Source: Phyllobacteriaceae bacterium UBA1940
Lineage (GTDB): Bacteria; Pseudomonadota; Alphaproteobacteria; Rhizobiales; Rhizobiaceae
Length of the DNA: 62,361 nucleotides
Direction of reading: 5' to 3'
Assembly: GCA_002336975.1 (NCBI GenBank)
Contig: DDFA01000075.1
Coordinates: 1 to 62,361 of the forward strand
The notes beneath the pieces are model-generated. The model was not told where the DNA came from and made no database searches. It saw nothing but the letters and a program-made list of their open reading frames with translations. The translations under genes and the position numbers were made by a program. How positions within the stretch are numbered: position 1 is the stretch's first letter; each line of letters opens with the position of its first letter. Positions 39,782-48,739 of this stretch are shown in pieces.

Positions 39782-40399
39782 ATGGCGCAACCTTCCGACA
39801 AGGCGGTCGACCGCCCGCCCATGCGGGACGCCGAACTTGTCTTCCGCGTGGTGGAGGATGGCGGGGTTCGCCGCGGCATCCGTCTGGAGGCGATCTACTG
39901 GCAGGTGCTGCGCGAAATTGCCGATGCGCGACAGAAGAAGATCGGCGCCCTGGTCGGCGCCCTTCTTGCGGACGTTCCGGAACCGGTCAATACGACGGCA
40001 TTCCTGCGGGTCTATTGCCTGCGCTGGTCGCTCGACATGCTGGCCAGCGAGCGCGCGATCACCGATCCGTCCGGCGTCGGCAATCTGGTGCGGGCATCGC
40101 CCGGCCCGGCTTTCGCCCTCGGGCTGGACAAGCGGCTCATCGCCTACAACCAGTCTTTCCTGAATTATATACAGGCTCGCTTCTCCTATGCGGAAGCGGA
40201 ACCGGTCAACCGCGACCTTCGCCTTGCGCTCGACGTGCAGCTTTCGGCTCTTGTCGCAACCCTGAAGGCGAATGGCAATCGGCCGCTCGAAGCGGGATTC
40301 ACGGTGGGTCTCGGGGGGCGTCGCTTGCGAGGCTTGCTCAACGCCTTGCTGGCGCCGGCCTCGGGGCAGAGCATCATGCTCTGTTACGTGCTGCCCTGA
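39782..40399 (+). CDS. Ribbon-helix-helix domain protein in the exporter operon
   Basis: A 205-residue cytoplasmic protein starting 2 bases after the HlyD stop. Residues 28-60 (GGVRRGIRLEAIYWQVLREI...KKIGALVGALLAD) match a ribbon-helix-helix DNA-binding fold of the RHH_4 type. The remainder (FALGLDKRLIAYNQSFLNYIQARFSYAEAEP, then ...VGLGGRRLRGLLNALLAP) may be a PAS-like sensor. It could autoregulate the exporter or the adhesin, and the palindrome at 34623-34642 is a candidate site. The function is inferred. Confidence 0.7.
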   Translation: MAQPSDKAVDRPPMRDAELVFRVVEDGGVRRGIRLEAIYWQVLREIADARQKKIGALVGALLADVPEPVNTTAFLRVYCLRWSLDMLASERAITDPSGVGNLVRASPGPAFALGLDKRLIAYNQSFLNYIQARFSYAEAEPVNRDLRLALDVQLSALVATLKANGNRPLEAGFTVGLGGRRLRGLLNALLAPASGQSIMLCYVLP

Positions 40400-40417
40400 C
40401 CGGGCCGCAACCTTTCG

Positions 40418-41251
40418 TCAGAATGTAGCCGGGATACCTTCGCCGGGTTGTACAGTATCGAGCGAGGCCGGACGCTTCTGCATGGCGAATTCCGAACCGC
40501 GCTTGTAACCATGAACAAAGGCCCGCTCGGTCCCGAGCGAATAAAGCGCCTGATATGCGGGTAGCTGACGGTCCGTCAGAACTGCGTCGCGCATGTTGTC
40601 GAGCACATAGTTCTTGCCCTCGACCGCGACCGTCAGGACGGCGTGGTAGAAGTTGCGTCGCGATTCCCGCAGCACGACCAGCGTCATGCTCTCGGGCTTG
40701 ATACCTGCCTGCCGCAGGGCCGCAAGCTTGAGGATCGCATAATCCTCGCAGTCGCCCTTGCCCAGGGTGAGGATTTCGGCCGGCGTCGCCCAGTAGTCGA
40801 GCTGACCGTGTGCGTCGATATCCTTGGTATAGCGGACCAGCCGGTTGACCGAGACGTTGACCGCCTCGATCTTGCGAAGAAGCGGCTCGTCGGCCGAGGC
40901 GTCGACCGTTTCACGCAGCAATTTCAGACGGGTCCGGCATGTCGCCTGCTCGCCGCAGGCTTCCGGCGAAAGGCCGGCGGCTGCCGCCTCGATCTGCTTC
41001 CAGCGCATGAGAGCGCCGGGCTTGAAGGGGAAGGCCACCGAGCCGAAGAGGCCCGAGGTGACGGTGCTGGTCGTCGTCATGTCGAGGCCGAGATCGTTCG
41101 CGGCGACAGTGCCCGAACTCTGCCGGAACGCCTTGCCGGCGTCTGCCTCGCCGTTCGTAATGCCATTTGCAAAAAGGAGCCCGCCGAGGACGATGCCGCC
41201 CATCGCTGCGAGATAACGTCGTCCTGCCGGGAATGCCAGTCTTCTTGCCAT
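40418..41251 (-). CDS. LapG-like transglutaminase-fold periplasmic cysteine protease
   Basis: A 277-residue BTLCP (bacterial transglutaminase-like cysteine proteinase). The N-terminus is a signal or anchor (YLAAMGGIVLGGLLFANGI). The catalytic triad is intact: C168 in LGKGDCEDYAILK, H203 in RNFYHAVLTV and D218 in NYVLDNMRDAVL. LapG enzymes cut LapA-type adhesins after the retention module and release them from the cell; the giant adhesin 7.5 kb away has AAG sites in the right place. It is convergent with the exporter operon. LapG is normally controlled by LapD, which is not seen here. Confidence 0.9.
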   Translation of the reverse strand: MARRLAFPAGRRYLAAMGGIVLGGLLFANGITNGEADAGKAFRQSSGTVAANDLGLDMTTTSTVTSGLFGSVAFPFKPGALMRWKQIEAAAAGLSPEACGEQATCRTRLKLLRETVDASADEPLLRKIEAVNVSVNRLVRYTKDIDAHGQLDYWATPAEILTLGKGDCEDYAILKLAALRQAGIKPESMTLVVLRESRRNFYHAVLTVAVEGKNYVLDNMRDAVLTDRQLPAYQALYSLGTERAFVHGYKRGSEFAMQKRPASLDTVQPGEGIPATF

Positions 41252-41641
41252 CGGTTAGCCCTCCAAGGTTGAGAGCAAATCTATCCGATGGCCTTGTATA
41301 TCCCACTAAGATACACAGTGAACGCGAGTTTTATTTCAAAATATAATTCAATTAAAATTCTAAACGAAAAAATAACACGAAATTAACTACGTATTTCCCG
41401 GGTAAATATGGAAATCCCCCTGACGTTACTGGATGTATAGTCTCATCATCACCAAACAGTCAACGTATCGGCAGGATTATTTCCACTGCGAACAGCAGTA
41501 TCAAAACGGCACAGCGCGTCCCGGAAAGCGACGCCCACCTCGTGAGTGAATTGCCCGCATTACCGGCCCGCCGCCCCCAATCGAGGCGAAAGCGGCGTGC
41601 CGGCGATGGAAGGGATTCGGCAGAACCGACGAAGGGCGTCT
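41252..41641. other. AT-rich intergenic interval upstream of the LapG-like gene
   Basis: 390 bases without a convincing gene. About 41320-41420 is strikingly AT-rich (TTTATTTCAAAATATAATTC, then AATTAAAATTCTAAACG) in a genome of otherwise high GC. This is the promoter region of the LapG-like gene, and such tracts often bind silencers such as MucR in rhizobia. No clear palindrome was found. Confidence 0.5.
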
Positions 41642-42838
41642 CTAGAGCGCGTTGAACTGCGGGAAGGTCTTGCGGTCGATATGGTAGATCGCAAGATAGT
41701 CATTCGCCCGGAAGAAGCCGGGGGCCTGCGCGTAGGCATAGGCGTTCGTCCAGCGCACGGGGCCGATATCGCGGTGAACCGTGGCCACCACGCCCGCATT
41801 GCTGAATTCCAGCGAATGCGCGAGGCTATCCACCCGCTTGATCTCGAAGCCGCAATGGAGTGCGGTGTAGAACTGGTAGGTGATGTGATCGAAGATACTG
41901 TGCCCCAGCCGCTCGACGAACTGGAGACTCGGGCTCCAGCCGATCCAGTCGAGGAAACCGGGAACACTCTTCGCCTCGTAGACCGGAATATCCCACCACC
42001 AGGTATAAAGCCCCCAGTCGTGCGAAAGCACGCGGATCTTCTCATGCTCGGCGGCCGGCGCCAGCCCCAGCGAAGAGGCATGCATGATCTGGCGCTCGGC
42101 CATATGGCTCTCGTTGAGCGCGCCGCCATACCAGCGAGCTTCCGACACGATCTTCCCGGCCGCCTCGGTCCAGCCGGTCGGGCGCAGGATGAAGGTCTCC
42201 GCATCCACGCACAGGATATAGTCGTAGGAGGCATGCACCAGCGAGATCGCCAAGAATTTCTTGACCGTCGGCCACACATTGCGCTCGGCGACGACCCGCA
42301 GGGCGCTGCCACTGAAATGGTCGTCGAGCACGATCGAGTGGTAATCGAGGAAGAAGGACGCCTGATGCATCGCCGCAAAGGCGCGGCGGTCTGCATCCGT
42401 GGAGAAGACGAAGACGATATCGTAGTCGGAACCCATGCTCTGGTAGAGCAGGTTGATGCCATAGGTGAAGTAGGCATCGTGGATGGGAACGACGAGCGCC
42501 GTGCGGTTCTTCGGCCGCTCCAGGTCTTCGGCCTCCTTGAGATAGTGAGTGTGGCCCGGCCCGCCCAGACGGAACGCGCCCTCGACCTCGTAGCGGCCAT
42601 CGACGATTCTCGTCTGGTTGAAACGGGTCGAGACCAGCCCATCCTGCGTCACGAACTCGATCGCGCCGCCCTTGACCCGCCATGCGCTTTCATTGGGATG
42701 GGCATAGCCGGCGATCCGGCCGCCGCTCGTCAATGTCAAAGCCGGAGAGAAGACGTCGCCGGTCGATGCGTTCCCGAACGTCCAGGTACGGCCTTTCGCC
42801 AGCTTCTCCAGCGAAAAGTCGTTGATTTCGACACTCAT
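41642..42838 (-). CDS. Putative glycosyltransferase
   Basis: A 398-residue protein. After an N-terminal beta-rich region (to about 110) there is a GT-A-like core: TALVVPIHDAYFTYGINLLYQS, DIVFVFSTDADRRAF, then a DxD-like motif in YDYILCVDAETFILRP and WWWDIPVYEAKSVPGFLDWIG. No signal peptide or membrane segment is visible. It may act on a surface polysaccharide or glycan, with the DUF3431 and second glycosyltransferase genes nearby. The family is not recognised with certainty and the function is inferred. Confidence 0.6.
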   Translation of the reverse strand: MSVEINDFSLEKLAKGRTWTFGNASTGDVFSPALTLTSGGRIAGYAHPNESAWRVKGGAIEFVTQDGLVSTRFNQTRIVDGRYEVEGAFRLGGPGHTHYLKEAEDLERPKNRTALVVPIHDAYFTYGINLLYQSMGSDYDIVFVFSTDADRRAFAAMHQASFFLDYHSIVLDDHFSGSALRVVAERNVWPTVKKFLAISLVHASYDYILCVDAETFILRPTGWTEAAGKIVSEARWYGGALNESHMAERQIMHASSLGLAPAAEHEKIRVLSHDWGLYTWWWDIPVYEAKSVPGFLDWIGWSPSLQFVERLGHSIFDHITYQFYTALHCGFEIKRVDSLAHSLEFSNAGVVATVHRDIGPVRWTNAYAYAQAPGFFRANDYLAIYHIDRKTFPQFNAL

Positions 42839-42953
42839 TCATCCGTTCCTTGTTCAAGCAGCCAACCCGCGGCACCGGGACCGCCGCGACCTGCCTCATG
42901 CTAGGCAGCCCCTCTTGTCTCAGGCTTGTGGAGACGAGGGAGCCGCCCGGAGT

Positions 42954-43733
42954 TCAAAGCGGCTGGGGCACGAGCTTCGGGAGAACGAACTTCTCGCCGA
43001 AGAGATGCAGCCACAGGCGCTCGAGAATATAGCCGTATACGGCGATGCCGGAGACGGAGAGGTCGCGAAGAGTCTCGATAGCTTCCGCAGGAACCGCGGC
43101 CACGTGCCTGTTGCGGACGGCGAAGATGGCGCCATAGGAGAAGACGCCCAGCGTGTGCCGTGCCGCCTCGTCCGCCAGCGCATCGAGCTTGGCGAGGCGC
43201 AGGAAATGGCTGGCGATATTGATGCCCTCGGGCAGGCCACCATGGATGGCGCGATAGACATTGCCCATGCCCCAGGCGCCCTGGTCGATGAAATCGATCG
43301 GCCCCCAGGTCAGCAGCGAGAAATGTTCGAGCCGGACGCGCGGACGCCCGAACAGGCCGCGCTCATACTCAGAAAGGAGAAGCGGCGGGGGCACCTTCTT
43401 TTCCGCAATCCATTGCCAGGACATCGGCTGCAGGTCGCCCCAGGTCTTCCAGGTATGCAGCAGGCTGATGAAATCCGGGCTATGCTCGAAGGGACCGGCC
43501 TGGGCATAGACGGTGAAGTCGTCGTCATCCCGCCGCTCGGTGAGCATGTGGTGCAGATAGGTCTCCGACTCCCGCCCTTCGTTCGGCCGGTCTATGATGG
43601 CCGAGGCGCGACGGATGACATCCGGGGACTCGATCCGGTCACCCTTGTTGTAGACGATGACCTCGAAATCCTCGGGAATGAGCTTGATCCACTCCAGCGG
43701 TTCGGAATAACGCGCAAGCACGACACGGTTCAT
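42954..43733 (-). CDS. DUF3431 domain protein
   Basis: A 259-residue protein starting at ATG 43733 (MNRVVLARYSEPLEWIKLI). The opening, then VIVYNKGD, IIDRPNEGRESETYLHHML and FTVYAQAGPFEHSPDF, match DUF3431, a family of glycosyltransferase-like proteins that sense or modify glycans and carry an NxGrE-type pattern. The function is unknown. It precedes the putative glycosyltransferase on the same strand by 115 bases, supporting a shared role in polysaccharide synthesis. Confidence 0.82.
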   Translation of the reverse strand: MNRVVLARYSEPLEWIKLIPEDFEVIVYNKGDRIESPDVIRRASAIIDRPNEGRESETYLHHMLTERRDDDDFTVYAQAGPFEHSPDFISLLHTWKTWGDLQPMSWQWIAEKKVPPPLLLSEYERGLFGRPRVRLEHFSLLTWGPIDFIDQGAWGMGNVYRAIHGGLPEGINIASHFLRLAKLDALADEAARHTLGVFSYGAIFAVRNRHVAAVPAEAIETLRDLSVSGIAVYGYILERLWLHLFGEKFVLPKLVPQPL

Positions 43734-43933
43734 AAAAGCCTCCAGCGACAGGGCACCTGAAAGGAGGCTCGTCGTAAGCTTGGGGCTCGGCCGCATCCAT
43801 CAGTTCCGGCTCAGCCTATGGCACGAAAATCTTGCTCGTGGCTGGAAGCCCACGGCACCGCCCCGCACGCATCTTGACCGCACCGCCGGATCGCCTATTC
43901 CTCCACACGAACATGATCCTGCAGGAACCCGAC

Positions 43934-44356
43934 ATGGACGCGATCATCTACCACAACGCACGATGCGGCACGTCGCGCAACACGCTGGCCCTCATCCGCA
44001 ATGCAGGCATCGAGCCGACGGTCGTCGACTACCTCGCCTCACCACCGACGAAGGAGGAGCTACGTGCACTGATCGCCGCCGCGGGCCTCACCGTGCGGAC
44101 GGCCTTGCGCGAGAAGGATACGCCCTATGCCGCGCTCGGCCTCGACAACCCGGCCCTTTCGGACGAAACCCTGCTCGACCACATGGTCGCCGAGCCGATC
44201 CTCATCAATCGCCCCTTCGTGACCACACCGCTCGGCACACGCCTCTGCCGCCCCTCCGAAACGGTTCTGGAGATCCTGCCGGATACGCACGGAGGACCAT
44301 TTGCCAAGGAAGATGGGGAGAAGGTAATCGGCGACGACGGCAAGCGTCTCCTCTAA
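43934..44356 (+). CDS. arsC: Arsenate reductase, glutaredoxin-dependent ArsC family
   Basis: A 140-residue thioredoxin-fold reductase. The ATG at 43934 (MDAIIYHNARCGTSRNTLAL) has AGGA 8 bases upstream. The catalytic cysteine in HNARCGTSRNT, the C-terminal arginine and proline in LINRPFVTTPLGTRLCRPSE and the overall length match the ArsC family, which reduces arsenate to arsenite using glutaredoxin. There is no arsR, arsB or acr3 nearby, so a housekeeping role as a YfgD-like paralogue is possible. Confidence 0.88.
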   Translation: MDAIIYHNARCGTSRNTLALIRNAGIEPTVVDYLASPPTKEELRALIAAAGLTVRTALREKDTPYAALGLDNPALSDETLLDHMVAEPILINRPFVTTPLGTRLCRPSETVLEILPDTHGGPFAKEDGEKVIGDDGKRLL

Positions 44357-44387
44357 AACACCGCCTCCAAGCCGTGACCGGCGAAGC

Positions 44388-45488
44388 TCAAAGGCCGAGG
44401 GCACGACGAAGCGTCGCTTCACTCTGCGCGGCGAAGCGCAGGGCGGCCAGACGGCCGCGTTCGGCATCGCGCGGCGGCAGCGGACCGGCGAGGCGCGTCG
44501 CGACCATGTCGGCACTGGCGGCGACATGCGGGAGATTTTCGGTCGTGCACAGACGATGCGCAAGCGAGCCCTGCCGCACGATGACGGGGATGCCGAGCTG
44601 TACCGCCCGCCCGAGAATGCCGGTCGCATGATCCCCGACCGGAGGATAGAGGCACCAGACGGCATCGCTCGCGGCATAGGTGCCGAGCAGCTCGGCATCG
44701 GAAAGAGCCTTGTCGACCAAGACGCCGCCCGCCTCCTCCAGAACAGCGGCGTGTTCCCCTGCCGCCGGCATGACCTTGCCGCAGGCGATGAACTGATAGC
44801 TCCAACGCAAGAGAGCCGACCTGGCATAGATGTCGACGAAGAGCTCAAAACCTTTCCAGGCATTCTGCGTGCCGATAGCCGTCAGTACCCGGCGCTCACC
44901 GGTTCGCCGTTCGTCACGCAGCACATCGACGGCCTTGCGCTCCTCCTCCGTCAAATCCCAGAGCTGGAAATCATGGATCCAGCCATCCGCGACAGACGAG
45001 AATGCCGGAAAGACGTCGAAAGGAAGAAGGGTGAGTGTCTGGATGGCGCGCCACCGCTTCAGGCGGCGCAGAACGGCTCGCCTCCAGACATAGCGCCAGC
45101 GATGTGACGCCGCGAGCGGGCGGGGCCGGAACAGCAGGCCCGCGGTGCGCCGCCCGAGCATCGCCCGCAACAGGCCGACAAGGACGTAAAGAAGGAACGC
45201 CTCCTCCACCATCAGGAACAATACCGGCGCGCGGGACAGAACAAGGTCGCGCCGCCGCAAGACGCGCCTCGCGCCGAAGAGGCGCTCAAGCACGCGCAGA
45301 TAGGAGGGCCGCCGACCCGTTTCGAGCCGGGTGTAAACCAGCGGCGCACCCTGCCCGCTTCGGGCTTCCCGCCCCTCCATTCCCGCCGGCAAGTCCTCCC
45401 GGCCTGCCTCCGATACGGCTTCCTCCAGCCACAGGTCCCGGCGCGCAAGCGAACCCGCTACCGGCGGCAGCGTTGTGCCAACCAGCAT
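44388..45488 (-). CDS. Glycosyltransferase family 1-like protein
   Basis: A 366-residue protein from ATG 45488 (MLVGTTLPPVAGS). The C-terminal half has GT-B features: VLTAIGTQNAWKGFELFVDIY, QFIACGKVMP, the acceptor-donor segment LSDAELLGTYAASDAVWCLYPPVGDHATGILGRAVQLGIPVIVR, where E-x7-E is replaced by weaker acidic positions. A hydrophobic stretch (VLFLMVEEAFLLYVLVGLL) may be a membrane anchor. It probably adds sugars to a surface glycan. The family assignment is moderately sure. Confidence 0.7.
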   Translation of the reverse strand: MLVGTTLPPVAGSLARRDLWLEEAVSEAGREDLPAGMEGREARSGQGAPLVYTRLETGRRPSYLRVLERLFGARRVLRRRDLVLSRAPVLFLMVEEAFLLYVLVGLLRAMLGRRTAGLLFRPRPLAASHRWRYVWRRAVLRRLKRWRAIQTLTLLPFDVFPAFSSVADGWIHDFQLWDLTEEERKAVDVLRDERRTGERRVLTAIGTQNAWKGFELFVDIYARSALLRWSYQFIACGKVMPAAGEHAAVLEEAGGVLVDKALSDAELLGTYAASDAVWCLYPPVGDHATGILGRAVQLGIPVIVRQGSLAHRLCTTENLPHVAASADMVATRLAGPLPPRDAERGRLAALRFAAQSEATLRRALGL

Positions 45489-45774
45489 GATGTCTTCCCA
45501 CAATCGTTGCAAACATCGGCGGGGCACGATCTGCCCCGACAGGAGATAGGCGAGCCACCCCTATGGCCGCCGTTTCGCAATAGAATTGACTGGGGCGCGA
45601 ACGCCCGGACCACAACCATGTCGTTAATATTTAGACTTTAACTTGCTGTTTACAAATTTCAAGCCGAAAATCACAACCTTTACGGATGATGCGCGTGCAG
45701 TCTTCGCGGCGCTTGCTGCGGGGGACCGAAGGGTTCATAAATAGAATCCGGCCGACCGCAGCAGAGAAGACAGC

Positions 45775-46791
45775 ATGAACCTCAAGGAATTCGCCGCCCG
45801 CATCGGCCTGTCGCAAACGACAGTCAGCAGGGCAATGAGCGGATATCCGGAGGTCAAGAGCGAAACGCGAGCGCGCGTGCTGGAAGCTGCCGAACAGCTC
45901 GGCTACCGGCCGAATATCAGCGCCCAGCGGCTTGCCACCGGCCGGGCCGGTGCTATCGGCATCGTCTTTCAGGGCGGCGGACGTTTCGGCCCCCATTCCA
46001 GCGAATTCATGGGCGGCCTCTCGACGCGCCTGCAGAAGGACGGCATCGACATTCTCGTTTCGACCGTCGAGACCGAGGACGAGGAGGAGGCCGCCTATCG
46101 CCGCCTTGCCGCGAGCAAGCGCGTGGACGCGGTGATCGTTCACACACCGGCCTGCATAGATTCGCGCATCGCATTGCTGCGGACGCTGGACCTGCCCTTC
46201 ATCGTGCATGGACGCAGCGAGGCGCAAAAGCCCTTCGCCTTTCTCGACATCGACAATTTCGGCGCCATCGAAACGGCAACGCAGCACCTGATCGACCTTG
46301 GCCATCGCCGCATCGCCCTCATCAATGGCGACACGGTGAGCACCTATGCCCGCGACCGCGAGAGGGCCTATCGCAAGACGCTTGCCGCCCACGGCCTTGC
46401 CGCTGAACCGAGCTTCATCGGCCACGGCGAGTTCACGGATGAAACCGGCTTCCGGCTGATGCAGGGCTTCCTCGCCCTTCCCCTACCGCCAACCGCCGTC
46501 ATCGCCGGCTCGATGATGTCGGCGCTCGGGGCGATGCGGGCGATCCGCATCGCCGGGCTTGCGGTGGGCGCGGACGTCTCCCTGATCGCCCATGACGACG
46601 TCTTCCCCTATCTCAGCCCCGACAATCTCGTGCCGGCGCTCACCACGACGCAATCGCCGATCCGCGCGGCGGGCGAACGGATCGGCGACATGGTCCTGCG
46701 GCTGCTTCAGGAGGAAGCGCCGGAAAGCTTGCAAGAGGTCTGGCCCGTCGACTTCCTCATTCGAGGCTCGACAGGCCCCGCTCCCGCCTGA
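45775..46791 (+). CDS. LacI family transcriptional regulator
   Basis: A 338-residue repressor. The helix-turn-helix and hinge helix are textbook (MNLKEFAARIGLSQTTVSRAMSGYPEVKSETRARVLEAAEQLGYRPN), followed by a periplasmic-binding-like sugar domain (IGIVFQGGGRFGPHSSEFMGGL, FLDIDNFGAIETATQHLIDLGHRRIALINGD). It ends 2 bases from the convergent thuB-like gene, and a LacI-type palindrome lies before thuA, so it likely represses thuAB. The effector may be trehalose-derived, by inference. Confidence 0.92.
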   Translation: MNLKEFAARIGLSQTTVSRAMSGYPEVKSETRARVLEAAEQLGYRPNISAQRLATGRAGAIGIVFQGGGRFGPHSSEFMGGLSTRLQKDGIDILVSTVETEDEEEAAYRRLAASKRVDAVIVHTPACIDSRIALLRTLDLPFIVHGRSEAQKPFAFLDIDNFGAIETATQHLIDLGHRRIALINGDTVSTYARDRERAYRKTLAAHGLAAEPSFIGHGEFTDETGFRLMQGFLALPLPPTAVIAGSMMSALGAMRAIRIAGLAVGADVSLIAHDDVFPYLSPDNLVPALTTTQSPIRAAGERIGDMVLRLLQEEAPESLQEVWPVDFLIRGSTGPAPA

Positions 46792-46793
46792 GT

Positions 46794-47837
46794 TCACACC
46801 GTCCGCTCGCAGCGCCCCTTCTCGGTCTCGATGGCCAGGTCGAGAACCTTCTGAAGCTCCGCCGCGTGGCGGAAGCCGGGTTCGATCTTCTGGCCGGCGG
46901 CAACGGCGGCCGCGAAGCGCTGGTAGTTGGTCGGCACCGTGCCGGCATCGACTTCCCGCCAGACGGCCGTCTCCACATCCTCCCCCAGACAGCCGCGCAG
47001 GCTCGACCCCTCGGTCGAGTGGATCACCTCCAGCGCGCCGCGGTCGCCATGCATGCGAAGGCGCAGCTCGTTGAGATGACCGGTCGCCCAGCGGCTGGAA
47101 TGGATGACACCGAGCGCGCCATTGGCGAAATCGACGGTCATGGCGAAGCTGTCATTGGCATCGAGGTCGTATTCGCCGATGCGGTTGCCCGGCGCCTTGT
47201 CGAAGGCTTTCAGCCGCGCGAAGACATGCTCCACGTCGCTTCCCGCGCCATAGCTGGCAAAATCGAGGATATGGATGCCGACATCGCCGAGCACGCCGTT
47301 CGAACCATGCCTCGTCGACAACCGCCAGAGCCACTGGCTCTCCGTCGCCCAGTCCCCCCAGGCCTTGGACACGAGCCAGCTTTGCAGATAGGACGCCTCG
47401 ACATGGCGCACCTGCCCGATCGCGCCGGCCAGCACCATCTCGCGCGCCTTCTGCAGCGGCGCGACGTTGCGGTAGGTGAGGTTCACCATCGTGACGAGGC
47501 CGGAGGCTTCCGCCGCACGCGCCATTTCGTCCGCCTTTGCGTAGTTTTCCGCCAGCGGCTTTTCGCACATCACGTGCTTGCCCGCCGCCAGCAGCGCCAG
47601 CGTGGTCGGATGATGCGCCCGGTCGGGCGTCACATTGGTCGCGGCATCGAATTCACCCCAGGCGATGGCGTCCTCCAGGGACGTGAAGACATTTTCGATG
47701 CCATGCTGCTGTGCAAAGGCCTTCGCCCGCGCGGGGTCCACATCGACGGCGCCGACGAGTTCGACGCCATCGATTGCGGCAAAGTGTTCGGCATGGGTAT
47801 TGGCCATGCCGCCGGTTCCAAGAACGAGAAGTCGCAT
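46794..47837 (-). CDS. thuB: ThuB-like Gfo/Idh dehydrogenase
   Basis: A 347-residue NAD(P)-dependent oxidoreductase. The Rossmann start is MRLLVLGTGGMANTHAEHFAAI, with GAVDVDPARAKAF, CEKPLAENYAKADE (the conserved EKP) and the DVGIHILDFASYGAG catalytic region. The ATG at 47837 is used rather than an upstream TTG. It overlaps nothing but follows thuA by 8 bases. In Sinorhizobium thuAB encode trehalose-utilisation enzymes (3-keto-trehalose pathway); here the thuEFGK transporter is not in the window. Confidence 0.87.
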   Translation of the reverse strand: MRLLVLGTGGMANTHAEHFAAIDGVELVGAVDVDPARAKAFAQQHGIENVFTSLEDAIAWGEFDAATNVTPDRAHHPTTLALLAAGKHVMCEKPLAENYAKADEMARAAEASGLVTMVNLTYRNVAPLQKAREMVLAGAIGQVRHVEASYLQSWLVSKAWGDWATESQWLWRLSTRHGSNGVLGDVGIHILDFASYGAGSDVEHVFARLKAFDKAPGNRIGEYDLDANDSFAMTVDFANGALGVIHSSRWATGHLNELRLRMHGDRGALEVIHSTEGSSLRGCLGEDVETAVWREVDAGTVPTNYQRFAAAVAAGQKIEPGFRHAAELQKVLDLAIETEKGRCERTV

Positions 47838-47845
47838 GGCAGGCC

Positions 47846-48631
47846 TCAACGGTAACCGGCTTCGCCGGCTTCATGCAGCTTGGGGCCGCGCTCGACGATC
47901 GGCTCCAGCGCCGCTTCCACCGGCACATTCGGCGCGTCATGGATCGCCGTATAGGTGCCCTGCGGGTTGAAGGCCCATTTCACGCCATTGACGAGTACCT
48001 TCTGCACAGTGGCGTCGTGATAGGTCGGGTAGGTCTCATGCCCCGGGCGGAAATAGAAGATGTTGCCCGCGCCGCGTCGCCAGGTGAGGCCCGAGCGGAA
48101 CACCTCGCCGCCGGCGAACCAGGAGATGAACACCGTCTCCAGCGGCTCGGGCACGGAGAACTGCTCGCCGTACATTTCCTCGTTTTCCAGAACGAAGTTC
48201 TCACCGAGGCCTTCGGCGATGGGGTGACGCGGATTGACGACCCAGACGCGCTCGCGCTCACCGGCCTCACGCCATTTCAGCGCGCAGGGCGTACCCATCA
48301 GACGTTTGAAGATCTTGGAGAAATGGCCGGAATGGAGAACGAGAAGGCCCATGCCCTCCCACACACGCTTCGCCACGCGTTCGACCACCTCGTCGCTGAC
48401 CGCGCCGTGGTCCTTGTGGCCCCACCAGATCAGCACGTCCGTTTCGGCAAGCCGCGCCTCCGTCAGACCGTGTTCCGGCTCCTGAAGGGTCGCCGTCGTC
48501 GCGCTGATGGCCGGGTCCCGGTTGAGCGCGTCGGCAATCGTGTTGTGCATGCCGTCCGGATAGATCGAGCGGACGACCGCGTTCGTCTGCTCGTGGATAT
48601 TCTCACCCCATACGATGGTGCGTATTGCCAT
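47846..48631 (-). CDS. thuA: ThuA family trehalose-utilisation protein
   Basis: A 261-residue protein of the ThuA family (glutamine-amidotransferase-like fold). Seen are [60 protein letters not shown] and [22 protein letters not shown]. It starts at ATG 48631, 24 bases downstream of a perfect LacI-type palindrome. With thuB it should oxidise trehalose or a related disaccharide through 3-keto intermediates. Confidence 0.9.
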   Translation of the reverse strand: MAIRTIVWGENIHEQTNAVVRSIYPDGMHNTIADALNRDPAISATTATLQEPEHGLTEARLAETDVLIWWGHKDHGAVSDEVVERVAKRVWEGMGLLVLHSGHFSKIFKRLMGTPCALKWREAGERERVWVVNPRHPIAEGLGENFVLENEEMYGEQFSVPEPLETVFISWFAGGEVFRSGLTWRRGAGNIFYFRPGHETYPTYHDATVQKVLVNGVKWAFNPQGTYTAIHDAPNVPVEAALEPIVERGPKLHEAGEAGYR

Positions 48632-48655
48632 GTGCCATTCCTTCGAAGCCGAAAA

Positions 48656-48671
48656 TTGAAACCGCTTTCAA
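48656..48671. promoter_or_regulatory. LacI-family operator upstream of thuAB
   Basis: TTGAAACCGCTTTCAA: 6-base arms TTGAAA and TTTCAA are perfectly symmetric around CCGC, the usual LacI/GalR operator form. It lies 24 bases before the thuA start codon. The likely binder is the LacI-type protein encoded at 45775-46791, which is convergent with thuB. Confidence 0.75.
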
Positions 48672-48739
48672 TTCATTGGAATCGATAGAGCCAGAACCAC
48701 CGCTTTGCAAGCGGGGGCCCTGTCGATTTCGACGCTCCT

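Noticed and set aside
48699..48713. Inverted repeat CCGCTT/AAGCGG between SMR and thuA
   Set aside because: Stem is short and has no T-run on either strand, so I could not support a terminator or operator call.
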